Source of the DNA: CAXQZU01 sp964228555
GTDB taxonomy: Bacteria > Planctomycetota > PLA2 > JAEUHO01
Direction: 5' to 3'
Length of the DNA stretch: 64,000 nucleotides
Assembly (NCBI GenBank): GCA_964228555.1
Contig: CAXQZU010000040.1
Coordinates: 1 to 64,000, forward strand
Shown: positions 25,833-34,218 of the stretch, one piece after another
Position numbering within the stretch: the stretch's first letter is position 1
Layout: each line of letters opens with the position of its first letter
The notes under the pieces: generated by a model
Told to the model about the DNA's origin: nothing
Database searches by the model: none
Seen by the model: the letters and a program-made list of their open reading frames with translations, nothing else
Program-made: the position numbers and the translations under genes

Positions 25833-25843
25833 GCTGCGCGGCC

Positions 25844-26302
25844 ATGAGCACCCCGCTGCGCCTGCTCCTGCCCCCCGGTGGCTTCAGCAACCTCGTGGGC
25901 CACCACGTGGCCGCGCTCGACGCGGGCCTCGACACGCTCAAGGCCGCGGCACGGGCCCTTCCGGCGCAGGCCCTGGCGCGGGCGCGGGTGCAGGGCCTGC
26001 CGGCCCCGATGGAGGCGCTGCGGGCAGCGGGACGGCAGGAATGTGCCTGGCTGCACGGCGCCGTGGGACGGGTGCCCTCGCCGCGCGAGCCCGCCGCGGG
26101 CTGCGGGCTCGAGGACCTGCTCTCGTGGCTGGACGCCGTGCGCACGGTGAGCCTGATGGTGTTGCGGCCCCTGCCGGACCGTGACCTCGAGCGGCTGGTG
26201 GACCTGCCGGGCGTGCGCGGCCGCACCAGCCTGCGCCGGCTGCTGGCCGAGCTGCTCGAGCACCAGGCCGAGCGGCGCGCCGAGGTGCGCCTCGGCGCCT
26301 AG
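25844..26302 (+). CDS. Small helical protein, possibly DinB-like
   Basis: The 152-residue protein is predominantly helical, with segments suggesting a four-helix bundle. A C-terminal helix LLAELLEHQAERRAEVRL resembles the last helix of DinB-like proteins, where HxxxHR binds metal; only one histidine is kept here. The family includes thiol-dependent and DNA-damage-induced enzymes, but no activity can be assigned. TAGGCT (25830-25835) ends eight bases before ATG 25844 and overlaps the stop of the mrfB-like gene. Its TAG stop shares CTAG with the convergent gene. Confidence 0.5.
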   Translation: MSTPLRLLLPPGGFSNLVGHHVAALDAGLDTLKAAARALPAQALARARVQGLPAPMEALRAAGRQECAWLHGAVGRVPSPREPAAGCGLEDLLSWLDAVRTVSLMVLRPLPDRDLERLVDLPGVRGRTSLRRLLAELLEHQAERRAEVRLGA

Positions 26303-26700
26303 CGCGCGCCGCCCGCGCCCGGCGCGCGGGCCGCGTCCAGCGCAGCGCGCTCGGCGCGCTCCTTGTCGGTCCACGCCGCACCGCCCTGCTGCATCGCGGC
26401 CGCCTCGGCGCCCAGCGCGTCGAGCAGCAGCACGCGCGACTGCGTGGGCTGGGCATGCGTGGCGAAGCCCGCCGAGCGAGCCGCCTCGAGGGCCCGGGCC
26501 AGCGCGGCGCCGCGCGGGCCCTCGGCCAGCAGGGCCTTGGTGAGCCGTTCCTCGCGCGAACGCAGCCAGGCCACCTCCTGCTCCAGCCGTGCGACGCGCT
26601 CGTCCACCGAGCGTTCGGGCTCGGCGCGCGCCACGGCCACGAGGGCGGCGAGGGGGGCCAGCACGAGGGCCGTGAGGCAGGCGAGGGTACGCAGGTGCAT
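26299..26700 (-). CDS. Small exported coiled-coil protein
   Basis: The 133-residue protein has a signal peptide (cleavage probably after VARA, ~residue 26). A short coiled coil follows (VDERVARLEQEVAWLRSREE, ~32-51), then an Ala-rich helical tail. No family is recognised; a periplasmic structural role is possible. GGAG lies ten bases before ATG 26700. Its stop overlaps that of the DinB-like gene in a CTAG. Confidence 0.55.
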   Translation of the reverse strand: MHLRTLACLTALVLAPLAALVAVARAEPERSVDERVARLEQEVAWLRSREERLTKALLAEGPRGAALARALEAARSAGFATHAQPTQSRVLLLDALGAEAAAMQQGGAAWTDKERAERAALDAARAPGAGGAR

Positions 26701-26837
26701 GGAGAGTGCTCCGGGGATGCCCCCATCTTGCGTGCGCCGCGGGCCGAGGCAACGGCCCTGATGGCCGCAGGCCCGTGGCCCCGCCCCCATGGCGTCGCCG
26801 GGGGCCAGGGCACGCGTGGTAGCCTCGCCGCGACGCC

Positions 26838-28154
26838 GTGCGACGCATCCTCCCGCCCCTGCTGCTGCTGCTGGTGCTGGGCTGGATCGTGGCACGCACC
26901 CTGGCGCGGCCATCGCGCGAGGCCGCGCAGGACCGCATCCGGGGCTGGTGGGAGCAGACCGACGTGGCCACCCGCGACCGCGTGGTGGAGCTGACGCAGG
27001 CCTACGCCTCCGAGTTCGCCACCGAGGACGACCGCCGCTTCGCCGCGCACGCCTTCCTGCGGGCGCGACGCGTCGACCAGGCGGTGCGTGCGCGCTGGCC
27101 CCGGCTGGAGGGCTCCGTGGACCCGGAGGAGGCGCGGGAGTTCGCCTTCCATGCCCTGCGCGTGCTGGGCTGGGACGACGAGGCCTGCTCGCAGCCCTCG
27201 CTGCAGAACCTGCAGTGCATGCTGGCCCTGCTGGAGGGCGGCCACGAGCCGACGCGCCGCTACCTGGACCGCGTGGTGGAGCGCGAGCCCAAGGAGACCA
27301 TGTTCCAGATGATGCGTCGCAGCATGCACCTGCGCGCCCCCGCCGCACGCGCTGCGCTGGCGGCCGCCTGCCGCCGGCGCGCGGCCAGCGAGGATGCCCG
27401 TGCCGGCGCAGCGCAGGGCGGCGACCCGGCGTGGAGCATCGCAGCCGCGCAGCTGCAGCTGGGCCGGACGCCCTATCCCGAGCGCGAGGCAGACGTCGAC
27501 CTGCTGGTGTCGGTGCTCGAGGGGCCCTTCCGGACGCAGTTCCCGCCGCGCTGGATGGTGGCGTGCCGCGTGCTGGGCTCCAGCGAGCACCCCCGTGCGC
27601 TGGAGGCCCTGCGCAGCGCCCTCGCGCGGCTCGAGGCCGCCGGCGGCCCGCCCGACGACGTGGTGGTCCTGCGCATGGCCCTGCTGGCGAGCGGCGACTG
27701 GGCCTACGAGGACACCCTGCGCTCGCTGTTCGGCACCAACCGCACCTACAACCACGCCGCGCGGGCCCTGGGGCCCGAGGCGCTGCTGGACCGGCTCGAG
27801 CGGCGCGACCCGCGCGTGTTCCCCGTGCTGGGCGAGCTGTGGCAGGGCGAGGGGCTGGTGTCGCTGCCCGTGCGCGAGGTGCTGGCGCGCGGCATGCTGC
27901 TGGGCCCCGAGCCGCCGGTGCCGGAGCTCCCGCTGGACCGGCTGCTGGCCGACCTCGAGGCCCCCGGCACGCCCGCCACGCTGCAGGTCGTGGCGCTGGC
28001 CTGGCGCGTGCGGGCAGGCGCGGCCGGCTCGCGCGAGGCCCTGCTGCGCTGGCTGGCCTCGGGCCAGGGCAACGGCATGGGCGGCGCGGCGGACGTGGAG
28101 CGGGGCTCGGCTCCCCTGGTCACGGCGCTGGCCGCGCTCTATCTCTACCGCTGA
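26838..28154 (+). CDS. Signal-anchored helical-repeat (HEAT-like) protein, unknown function
   Basis: The 438-residue protein has an N-terminal membrane anchor (~residues 4-22). The rest is a long array of amphipathic helices with repeats such as 'HPRALEALRSALARLEA' and 'ALLDRLERRDPRVFPVLGEL', suggestive of HEAT or armadillo folding. A cysteine pair (CSQPSLQNLQC, ~119-129) could form a periplasmic disulfide. No catalytic motif is seen, so a scaffold role is inferred. TAGCCT (26820-26825) lies 12 bases before GTG 26838. The stop codon lies inside the palindrome at 28147-28170. Confidence 0.55.
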   Translation: MRRILPPLLLLLVLGWIVARTLARPSREAAQDRIRGWWEQTDVATRDRVVELTQAYASEFATEDDRRFAAHAFLRARRVDQAVRARWPRLEGSVDPEEAREFAFHALRVLGWDDEACSQPSLQNLQCMLALLEGGHEPTRRYLDRVVEREPKETMFQMMRRSMHLRAPAARAALAAACRRRAASEDARAGAAQGGDPAWSIAAAQLQLGRTPYPEREADVDLLVSVLEGPFRTQFPPRWMVACRVLGSSEHPRALEALRSALARLEAAGGPPDDVVVLRMALLASGDWAYEDTLRSLFGTNRTYNHAARALGPEALLDRLERRDPRVFPVLGELWQGEGLVSLPVREVLARGMLLGPEPPVPELPLDRLLADLEAPGTPATLQVVALAWRVRAGAAGSREALLRWLASGQGNGMGGAADVERGSAPLVTALAALYLYR

Positions 28155-28170
28155 TGGATCCATCAGCGGT
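28147..28170 (+). repeat. 24-base perfect palindrome overlapping a stop codon (terminator or operator)
   Basis: The 12-base half ACCGCTGATGGA is followed by its exact reverse complement. As RNA it could form a 10-bp stem with a GATC loop directly after the HEAT-like gene, whose TGA stop lies inside it. It sits 66 bases before glnN, so it may end transcription or act as a binding site in the glnN leader. No T-tract follows. Confidence 0.55.
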
Positions 28171-28236
28171 TCCGCGGATGCGCGCCGGGGGGCGCGGGCC
28201 CATCATGCCCGCCATCGAGCCCCCCGGAGCCCTGCC

Positions 28237-30393
28237 ATGGTCCCCAGCCACGCCGACCCCGCCGACAGCAACAACGCGCGCGCCCACGCCGGCCGGGCCG
28301 CGCCCGCCTCGTCCACGTTCGGATGCCTCACCTTCAGCCTCGAGACGATGCGCCGGCGCCTGCCGCGGCCGGCCTACGACGCCATCCAGGCCACCATCCG
28401 CCGCAACGAGCCGCTGGACGTGGGGCTGGCCGACTTCGTGGCCGGCGCCATGAAGGACTGGGCCATGGAGCATGGTGCCACGCACTTCACGCACTGGTTC
28501 CACCCGCTGACCGGCGCCACGGCCGAGAAGCATGATGCGTTCCTGAGCATCTCGGGGGGCCAGCCCATCGAGGCCTTCTCGGGCAGCCAGCTGATCCAGG
28601 CCGAGCCTGACGCCTCGTCGTTCCCCAGCGGCGGCATGCGCAGCACTTTCGAGGCGCGCGGCTACTCGGCATGGGACCCCACCTCGCCCGCCTTCCTCGT
28701 CTACAACGACAACGGGGCCACGCTCACGATCCCCTCGGTCTTCGTGTCGTTCACGGGCGAGGCGCTGGACACCAAGACCCCCCTGCTGCGCTCGCAGCGC
28801 GAGCTGTCGCGCGCGGCCGTGCGCGTGCTGCGCCTGATGGGGCGCGACGCGCAGCGCGTCACGAGCACGCTGGGCGTCGAGCAGGAGTACTTCCTCGTCA
28901 AGCGCGAGTTCTACGAGGGCCGTCCCGACCTGCAGGTGACAGGCCGCACGCTGCTGGGTGCGCAGCCGCCCAAGGGGCAGCAGCTGGAAGACCACTACTT
29001 CGGCGCCATCGACGACCGCGCGCTGGACTTCATGGCCGAGGTGGAGACCGAGGCCTGGAAGCTGGGCCTGCCGCTCAAGACGCGCCACAACGAGGTGGCC
29101 CCGCACCAGTACGAGGCGGCGCCCATCTTCACCGCCGGCAACCTGGCCGCCGACCAGAACCAGCTGCTGATGCAGATCCTGCGCAAGGTGGCGCGCAAGC
29201 GCGGCCTCTCGGTGCTGCTGCACGAGAAGCCCTTCGCGGGCGTCAACGGCTCGGGCAAGCACAACAACTGGTCGATGAGCGACGACCAGGGCAACAACCT
29301 GCTGGAGCCGGGCGACAACCCGCACCGCAACGTCGAGTTCCTGTTCTTCGTGGCTGCCGTGGTGAGCGCGGTGCACCGGCGCGCGCGCCTGCTGCGCTGT
29401 GCCGTCGCGCCCGCCGGCAACGCCCACCGGCTCGGCGCCAACGAGGCGCCGCCGGCCATCATCTCGGTGTTCCTGGGCGACCACCTCACGCCCATCTTCG
29501 AGGCCCTGCGCGCCGGGCGCAGCGGCGCCGACGCCGTCAAGGAGGTGATCCGCACCGGCCTCGAGGCCTTGCCGGCCGTGAAGAAGGACAACACCGACCG
29601 CAACCGCACCTCGCCCTTCGCCTTCACGGGCAACAAGTTCGAGTTCCGGGCGGTGGGCTCCAGCCAGTCCACGGGCGTGCCGCTGTGCTACCTCAACGTG
29701 GCGGTGGCCGAGGCCCTCGACGCGCTGGGCGACCTGCTCGAGAAGCGGCTCGCCGCGGGCGAGGAGCGCACGGCCGCGATGCTGGCCGTCATCCGCGAGT
29801 CCTACGAGAAGACCCACGCCATCGTCTTCAACGGCAACAACTACGCGCAGGCCTGGCACGAGGAGGCCGCCCGCCGGGGCCTGCCCAACGAGCGCGACAC
29901 GCCGCTGGCACTGCGCGTGCTCGACGAGCCCGACACGGCGGCCTTCCTCGACCGCTTCGGCATCTTCAAGCCGCACGAGACCAAGGCGCGCTACGCCGTG
30001 CTCGTCGAGCAGTACGTGAGGCAGGTGGAGATCGAGGCCGTGCAGATGATGCGCATGGCCAAGACCGGCGTGCTGCCGGCGGTGCTGCGCCAGCAGCGCG
30101 AGCTGGCCGACGCGGTGGCCGCTGCAGCCGCGCTGGGCGCCGACGTCGCGGCCCAGAAGGGCCACCTCGTCGCCTACGCCAAGGCCGTGAACGACTGCAT
30201 CGCCGCGGTGGATGGCGTCCGGCAGGTGCTGGCACACGGCCACGGGGCCGACGCGATGGCGCACGCGCGCCTCTACGCCGACCGCCTGCTGCCCGCGATG
30301 CGGACCCTGCGCGAGGCCTGCGACCTGCTGGAGCGCCGCACCGACGAGCGCGCGTGGCCCTTCCCGTCGTACCACCAGCTGCTGTTCCAGTGA
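28237..30393 (+). CDS. glnN: Glutamine synthetase, type III (GlnN)
   Basis: It makes glutamine from glutamate, ammonia and ATP in the cytoplasm and is a main nitrogen-assimilation enzyme. The 718-residue length fits GSIII, about 1.5 times GSI. Diagnostic segments include THFTHWFHPLTGATAEKHD (~residues 87-105), GVEQEYFLV (metal-binding glutamates), NEVAPHQYEAAP and NGSGKHNNWSMS (ATP-binding loop). No adenylylation-type GSI features are present. GGAG about six bases upstream supports ATG 28237. No PII or ammonium transporter gene is adjacent. An imperfect GC-rich inverted repeat just after the stop may be a terminator. Confidence 0.95.
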   Translation: MVPSHADPADSNNARAHAGRAAPASSTFGCLTFSLETMRRRLPRPAYDAIQATIRRNEPLDVGLADFVAGAMKDWAMEHGATHFTHWFHPLTGATAEKHDAFLSISGGQPIEAFSGSQLIQAEPDASSFPSGGMRSTFEARGYSAWDPTSPAFLVYNDNGATLTIPSVFVSFTGEALDTKTPLLRSQRELSRAAVRVLRLMGRDAQRVTSTLGVEQEYFLVKREFYEGRPDLQVTGRTLLGAQPPKGQQLEDHYFGAIDDRALDFMAEVETEAWKLGLPLKTRHNEVAPHQYEAAPIFTAGNLAADQNQLLMQILRKVARKRGLSVLLHEKPFAGVNGSGKHNNWSMSDDQGNNLLEPGDNPHRNVEFLFFVAAVVSAVHRRARLLRCAVAPAGNAHRLGANEAPPAIISVFLGDHLTPIFEALRAGRSGADAVKEVIRTGLEALPAVKKDNTDRNRTSPFAFTGNKFEFRAVGSSQSTGVPLCYLNVAVAEALDALGDLLEKRLAAGEERTAAMLAVIRESYEKTHAIVFNGNNYAQAWHEEAARRGLPNERDTPLALRVLDEPDTAAFLDRFGIFKPHETKARYAVLVEQYVRQVEIEAVQMMRMAKTGVLPAVLRQQRELADAVAAAAALGADVAAQKGHLVAYAKAVNDCIAAVDGVRQVLAHGHGADAMAHARLYADRLLPAMRTLREACDLLERRTDERAWPFPSYHQLLFQ

Positions 30394-30461
30394 GCCCGCA
30401 GCCCCGGGCGGTCCTCGCCGGGGGCACGGCCCACGGCTAGGCTCGCGGCCCGGAGCGCTGC

Positions 30462-31457
30462 GTGCCCACGCCCACCTTCTGCCACCTGCACACGGCCGCC
30501 GGACGGCACGCCCGCCTCGCGGCCGAGGTGCGCGAGGGCCTCGCCGCCTCGCCCCGGTGCCTGCCCAGCAGCCTGTTCTACGACGAGCGCGGCTGTGCCC
30601 TGTTCGAGCGCATCACGCGCCTGCCCGAGTACTACCTGACCCGCACGGAGGATCGCATCCTCTCGGCGGTCGTGCCCAGCCTCGTGGCGGCACGCAAGCC
30701 GCGCGAGCTCCTCGAGCTGGGCTCGGGCAGCGGGCTCAAGATCCGACGCTTCCTCGATGCGATGGCGCGCGCCGGCACGCTGGAGCGCTGCGTGCTGCTG
30801 GACGTCAGCGAGCCCGCGCTGCACGCCTCGGGCGAGGCGCTCTCGGCGGCCTATCCTGGCCTGCAGGTGACGGCGATGGTGGGCGACTTCCTGCACGACC
30901 TCGCGGGCGTGGCCCCCTCCGAGGGGCGCATGGGCCTGTTCCTGGGCAGCACCATCGGCAACATCCCGCATGCACGGCAGCCGGCCCTGCTGCGCGCGCT
31001 GCGGGGCACGCTGGCGCCCGGGCAGGCCTTCCTCGTGGGCTACGACCTCGTGAAGGACGAGCGCATGCTGCACGCGGCCTACAACGACGCCGAGGGCGTG
31101 ACGGCCGAGTTCAACCTGAACATCCTGCGGGTCCTCAACGAGCGGCTCGGGGCGAGCGTGGACCTCGCGGACGTCCAGCACGAGGCGGCGTGGGACGCGC
31201 CGTCGGGCTGGGTCGAGATGCGCCTGCGGGCACGGCGCGACATCCACCTCCGGGTGCCGGGTGCGGGCGTGGACGTGCGCCTGCAGGCTGGCGAGGCGTT
31301 GCGCACCGAGGTCTCCTGCAAGCACACGCGGGATGGCGTGGAGCGCTCGCTGGCCGGCACGGGACTCGCCCTGGCACGCTGGCTGACCGACGCCGACGGC
31401 TGGTTCGCGCTGGCGGAGCTGCGCGCCGTGGACCTCCCTGCGGGAGGGACGTCATGA
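30462..31457 (+). CDS. egtD: L-histidine N-alpha-methyltransferase (EgtD family)
   Basis: EgtD trimethylates histidine to hercynine using S-adenosylmethionine, the first step of ergothioneine synthesis. The 331-residue protein has the family N-terminus (SSLFYDERGCALFERITRLPEYYLTR motif region, ~residues 28-53), the SAM-binding LELGSGSGLK (~85-94) and FLGSTIGNI. Length matches the family. The partner egtB (sulfoxide synthase) is not in the window. GGAG six bases before GTG 30462 decides the start, with TAGGCT at 30438-30443 as -10 candidate. The stop overlaps the next gene as ATGA, so the two are translationally coupled. Confidence 0.9.
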   Translation: MPTPTFCHLHTAAGRHARLAAEVREGLAASPRCLPSSLFYDERGCALFERITRLPEYYLTRTEDRILSAVVPSLVAARKPRELLELGSGSGLKIRRFLDAMARAGTLERCVLLDVSEPALHASGEALSAAYPGLQVTAMVGDFLHDLAGVAPSEGRMGLFLGSTIGNIPHARQPALLRALRGTLAPGQAFLVGYDLVKDERMLHAAYNDAEGVTAEFNLNILRVLNERLGASVDLADVQHEAAWDAPSGWVEMRLRARRDIHLRVPGAGVDVRLQAGEALRTEVSCKHTRDGVERSLAGTGLALARWLTDADGWFALAELRAVDLPAGGTS

Positions 31458-32965
31458 CGCCGTCGGCCGGGGCCGCCCTCGCACGGGCGCTCGAGGAGGC
31501 CGCGCGGCGCGACGGCCCGCTGGGCGTGGAGGCCGACGTGCTGCAGGCGGCGGTGCGGGCCCGCCTGCAGGCCCGGCTGGCAGCGCGGGGCAGGCCCGCA
31601 GGCGATGCTGCGCTCGAGGCGCTGCTGGCCCGCAGCGCGGGCGCCGACCTCGTGCTGGTGGAGGCCCTGCACGCGGGCAGCGCCGCCGCGCGCGCTGCCC
31701 TCGACGGGCGCGTGCGGCGCGAGCTGGAGGCGCTGGCCCGCAAGCGTGGCGTGGTGGCCGGGCTGCTGGCCCGGCGGGCCGACGAGGCCCTGCGGGCCGT
31801 GCAGGCTCCCGACGCGCGCGGCACGACGCCGCTGCAGGCCTACGACGGCACCTGCACGCTGCTCGCCTTCCTCGCCCTGCCCATGGAGGAACGCATCCAG
31901 GAGGACGCGGGGCAGCCCGGCCCGGGCGAGCCCGCGCCGCAGGTGCGGGACGCGAGCCCGCCCTCCTCCCCGCAGCACCCGGCCCCCAGCCTGCTGGGCG
32001 GGCTGTGCGAGGGCCGGCTGCTGGAAGAGGAGCGGCGCGCCGTGCAGGCCCACCGCGATGCCTGTGCGCGCTGCGACGGATTGCTGCGAGGCCTGGCCTA
32101 CGCGGGCCTCAAGCCGGCCGGCACGCCCCTGCCCCCGCTGCCGGGCCGCGCCGCGCCCGGCCGTGCGGGCCCGGGCGGCAGGCCCGGCGACGAGGAGCCC
32201 GACCCGCTGCGCGATCCGCCCGTGGCGCCCACGCCGCCGGCGCGCAAGGCCGTGGCCCTGCTGCTGGCGCTGGGCGTGCTGGGCGTGATGCTGGGACTGG
32301 CCTTCGCCTGGCGAGGCGCACCGCTGGAGGAGCGCGTGCGCCGTCACCACGACAGCGAGCCGCGCGTGGTCGAGCTGGCCGCGCGCCTGCGGCAGGAAGA
32401 CCCGGCCTTGTTCGAGGGCCTTGTGCCCTACACCCGCGACGAGCTGGCAGGGGCAGCGTCCTTGCCGCCGCCCGAGGCCCTCACGCCGCGCCTGCTCCAC
32501 CCGGTGGACGAGACGCTCGACGCCACGCCGGAGCTGGCATGGCAGCCCGCGGCCGGCGTGCGTCGCCACCTGCTCACGCTGCGCTCGGCAGGCGGCGAGG
32601 TGCTGTGGCGTGGTGCCAGCCTGGGCGCTCGCATGGACTGGCCGGAGGGCGTGGGCGCGCTGGAGCCGGGCCGCGTCCTGTCGTGGACGCTGGAGCCGCT
32701 GGAGCCGGCCGGGCCCGCCGCCGAGGCCTCGTTCCGGCTGGCGCCCGCGGCAGCGGTGGATGCGTGGGCGCAGCAGGTGCTGCGCGTGCGCGAGGCCCTG
32801 CCGCCCGAGGCCCCCCAGGACCTGCTGCTCGCCACGCTGGCGCTGCGCCAGCGCCGGCCTGCCGAGGCCTGGCGCCTGCTGCGCGCCGCGCGGGCCCGCG
32901 CCGGCGCGGATCCCTACGCGGCCGCGCTGGCGCGCCATCTCGCGCAGGCGCACGGCTACCCGTAG
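31454..32965 (+). CDS. Membrane-anchored protein with an H-x3-C-x2-C finger (anti-sigma-like), unknown function
   Basis: The 503-residue protein has a helical Ala/Leu/Arg-rich N-terminal domain (~1-150). A putative zinc site follows (His200, Cys204, Cys207, in HRDACARC), of the zf-HC2 type common in anti-sigma factors. A Pro-rich stretch, one membrane helix (~266-286) and a ~215-residue extracytoplasmic C-terminus complete it. The C-terminus contains beta-rich segments (LTPRLLHPVDETLDATPELAWQP region) and a helical end. The layout, cytoplasmic finger plus sensor outside, resembles anti-sigma regulators, but no sigma factor gene is adjacent. ATGA overlap couples it to egtD. Confidence 0.55.
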   Translation: MTPSAGAALARALEEAARRDGPLGVEADVLQAAVRARLQARLAARGRPAGDAALEALLARSAGADLVLVEALHAGSAAARAALDGRVRRELEALARKRGVVAGLLARRADEALRAVQAPDARGTTPLQAYDGTCTLLAFLALPMEERIQEDAGQPGPGEPAPQVRDASPPSSPQHPAPSLLGGLCEGRLLEEERRAVQAHRDACARCDGLLRGLAYAGLKPAGTPLPPLPGRAAPGRAGPGGRPGDEEPDPLRDPPVAPTPPARKAVALLLALGVLGVMLGLAFAWRGAPLEERVRRHHDSEPRVVELAARLRQEDPALFEGLVPYTRDELAGAASLPPPEALTPRLLHPVDETLDATPELAWQPAAGVRRHLLTLRSAGGEVLWRGASLGARMDWPEGVGALEPGRVLSWTLEPLEPAGPAAEASFRLAPAAAVDAWAQQVLRVREALPPEAPQDLLLATLALRQRRPAEAWRLLRAARARAGADPYAAALARHLAQAHGYP

Positions 32966-32987
32966 GCCCGCTGTCACGCGGGGCGCG

Positions 32988-32993
32988 TAGCCT
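32988..32993 (+). promoter_or_regulatory. -10-like TAGCCT, leaderless start of the AmpG-like gene
   Basis: TAGCCT is followed by seven bases and GTG 33001, with no Shine-Dalgarno sequence. Confidence 0.5.
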
Positions 32994-33000
32994 GCGCGCC

Positions 33001-34218
33001 GTGGCAGGCGACCCGCCCCTCCCCCCGCGGCGCCTGTTCCCGTGGCTGGGCCTGATGGCCTTCGCCTCGGGCATGCCCTACGCGCTGGTCAACGAGACGG
33101 CGCCCGTGCTCTACAAGGCCGCCGGCGTGGACATCCGTGCGCTGGGGCTGCTCTCGGCGCTGGGCTTCGCCTGGATCCTCAAGGCGCTGCTGGCGCCGCT
33201 GGTGGACGCCTACGGCGCCCGCAGGCGCTGGATCGTGGCCACGCAGGCGCTGATGGCGCTGGTGCTGCTGGCCGCCGCGGCGCTGCCGGGCGACGTGGTG
33301 GGACCCGAGGCTTGGCTCGTGCTGGGCTCGCTGGCCCTGCTCTCGGCGGTGCAGGACCTCGCCGTGGACGCGTGGGCCATCGAGGCCACGCCCGCGGCCT
33401 GGATGGGACCCGCCAGCGGCTGGCGCGTGACCGCCTACCGCGTGGGCCTGGTGCTGGCGGGCGGCACGCTCGTGGGCCGCGCGGCGATGCTGGGCTGGGC
33501 CGGGACCTGGCAGGTGGCCGCCGGCGTCATGGCCCTGCTGGCGCTGGGCTCGCTGGCGCTGCCCGCCGCGCCCAAGGCACCGCCGCAGCCCGTGTCCTGG
33601 GTGGCGCCCGTGCGCGGACTCCTGCGCCGGCCCGGTGCATGGGGCCTGCTGCTCTTCGTGCTGCTCTACAAGGTGGGCGACCGCGCGATGGCCCCCATGA
33701 CCAAGCCCTTCCTGCAGGAGCAGGGCTTCACGCTGGCGCAGATGGGCGACCTCGTCGCCCCGTTGGTGATCGTGAGCACGCTGCTGGGCGCACTGCTGGG
33801 CGGCTGGCTGACCCGCCGCTGGGGCGTGCTCAAGGCCCTGCTGGTGCTGGGCCTCGCGCAGGCCCTGAGCAACCTGGGCTACGCCGGCGCAGCGCTGGCG
33901 CCCTCGCCCGGCACGCTGTGGGGCGCCGCCTTGCTGGAGCCCTTCTGCGGCGGGCTGGGCACGGCCCCCTTCATCGCCCTGCTGATGCTGTCATGCGAAC
34001 GCCTCCACGTGGCCACCCAGTACGCCATCCTCACGGCGCTGATGGGCCTCGTGGGCGGCACGATCGGCATCGGCAGCGGCTTCCTCGTCAAGGACCTGGG
34101 CTGGACCGCGTACTTCGCGCTCACCTGCGTGGCAGCGCTGCCGGCCTTCGCCCTGCTGGGCCCCGTGCGCCGCTGGCTGGCGGCCACGCCTGCCGCCACG
34201 CCGGCGACGCCGGCCTAG
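33001..34218 (+). CDS. AmpG-like major facilitator transporter (possible muropeptide permease)
   Basis: The 405-residue protein has about twelve membrane helices. It keeps AmpG/acetyl-CoA-transporter-like landmarks: FASGMPYALVNETAPVLYK in helix 1, and AVQDLAVDAWAIE (~residues 117-129), corresponding to the AmpG 'QDIxxDAxR' motif. PMTKPFLQEQGFTLAQMG follows in the second half. AmpG imports anhydromuropeptides for peptidoglycan recycling, which fits the wall genes elsewhere in the window. No recycling enzymes are adjacent, so the substrate is inferred. Its TAG stop shares CTAG with cstA. Confidence 0.7.
   Translation: MAGDPPLPPRRLFPWLGLMAFASGMPYALVNETAPVLYKAAGVDIRALGLLSALGFAWILKALLAPLVDAYGARRRWIVATQALMALVLLAAAALPGDVVGPEAWLVLGSLALLSAVQDLAVDAWAIEATPAAWMGPASGWRVTAYRVGLVLAGGTLVGRAAMLGWAGTWQVAAGVMALLALGSLALPAAPKAPPQPVSWVAPVRGLLRRPGAWGLLLFVLLYKVGDRAMAPMTKPFLQEQGFTLAQMGDLVAPLVIVSTLLGALLGGWLTRRWGVLKALLVLGLAQALSNLGYAGAALAPSPGTLWGAALLEPFCGGLGTAPFIALLMLSCERLHVATQYAILTALMGLVGGTIGIGSGFLVKDLGWTAYFALTCVAALPAFALLGPVRRWLAATPAATPATPA

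Noticed and set aside
28120..30375. 751-codon minus-strand frame opposite glnN
   Set aside because: It is a shadow of glnN codon structure, His/Val/Leu-rich, without a plausible start or family match.
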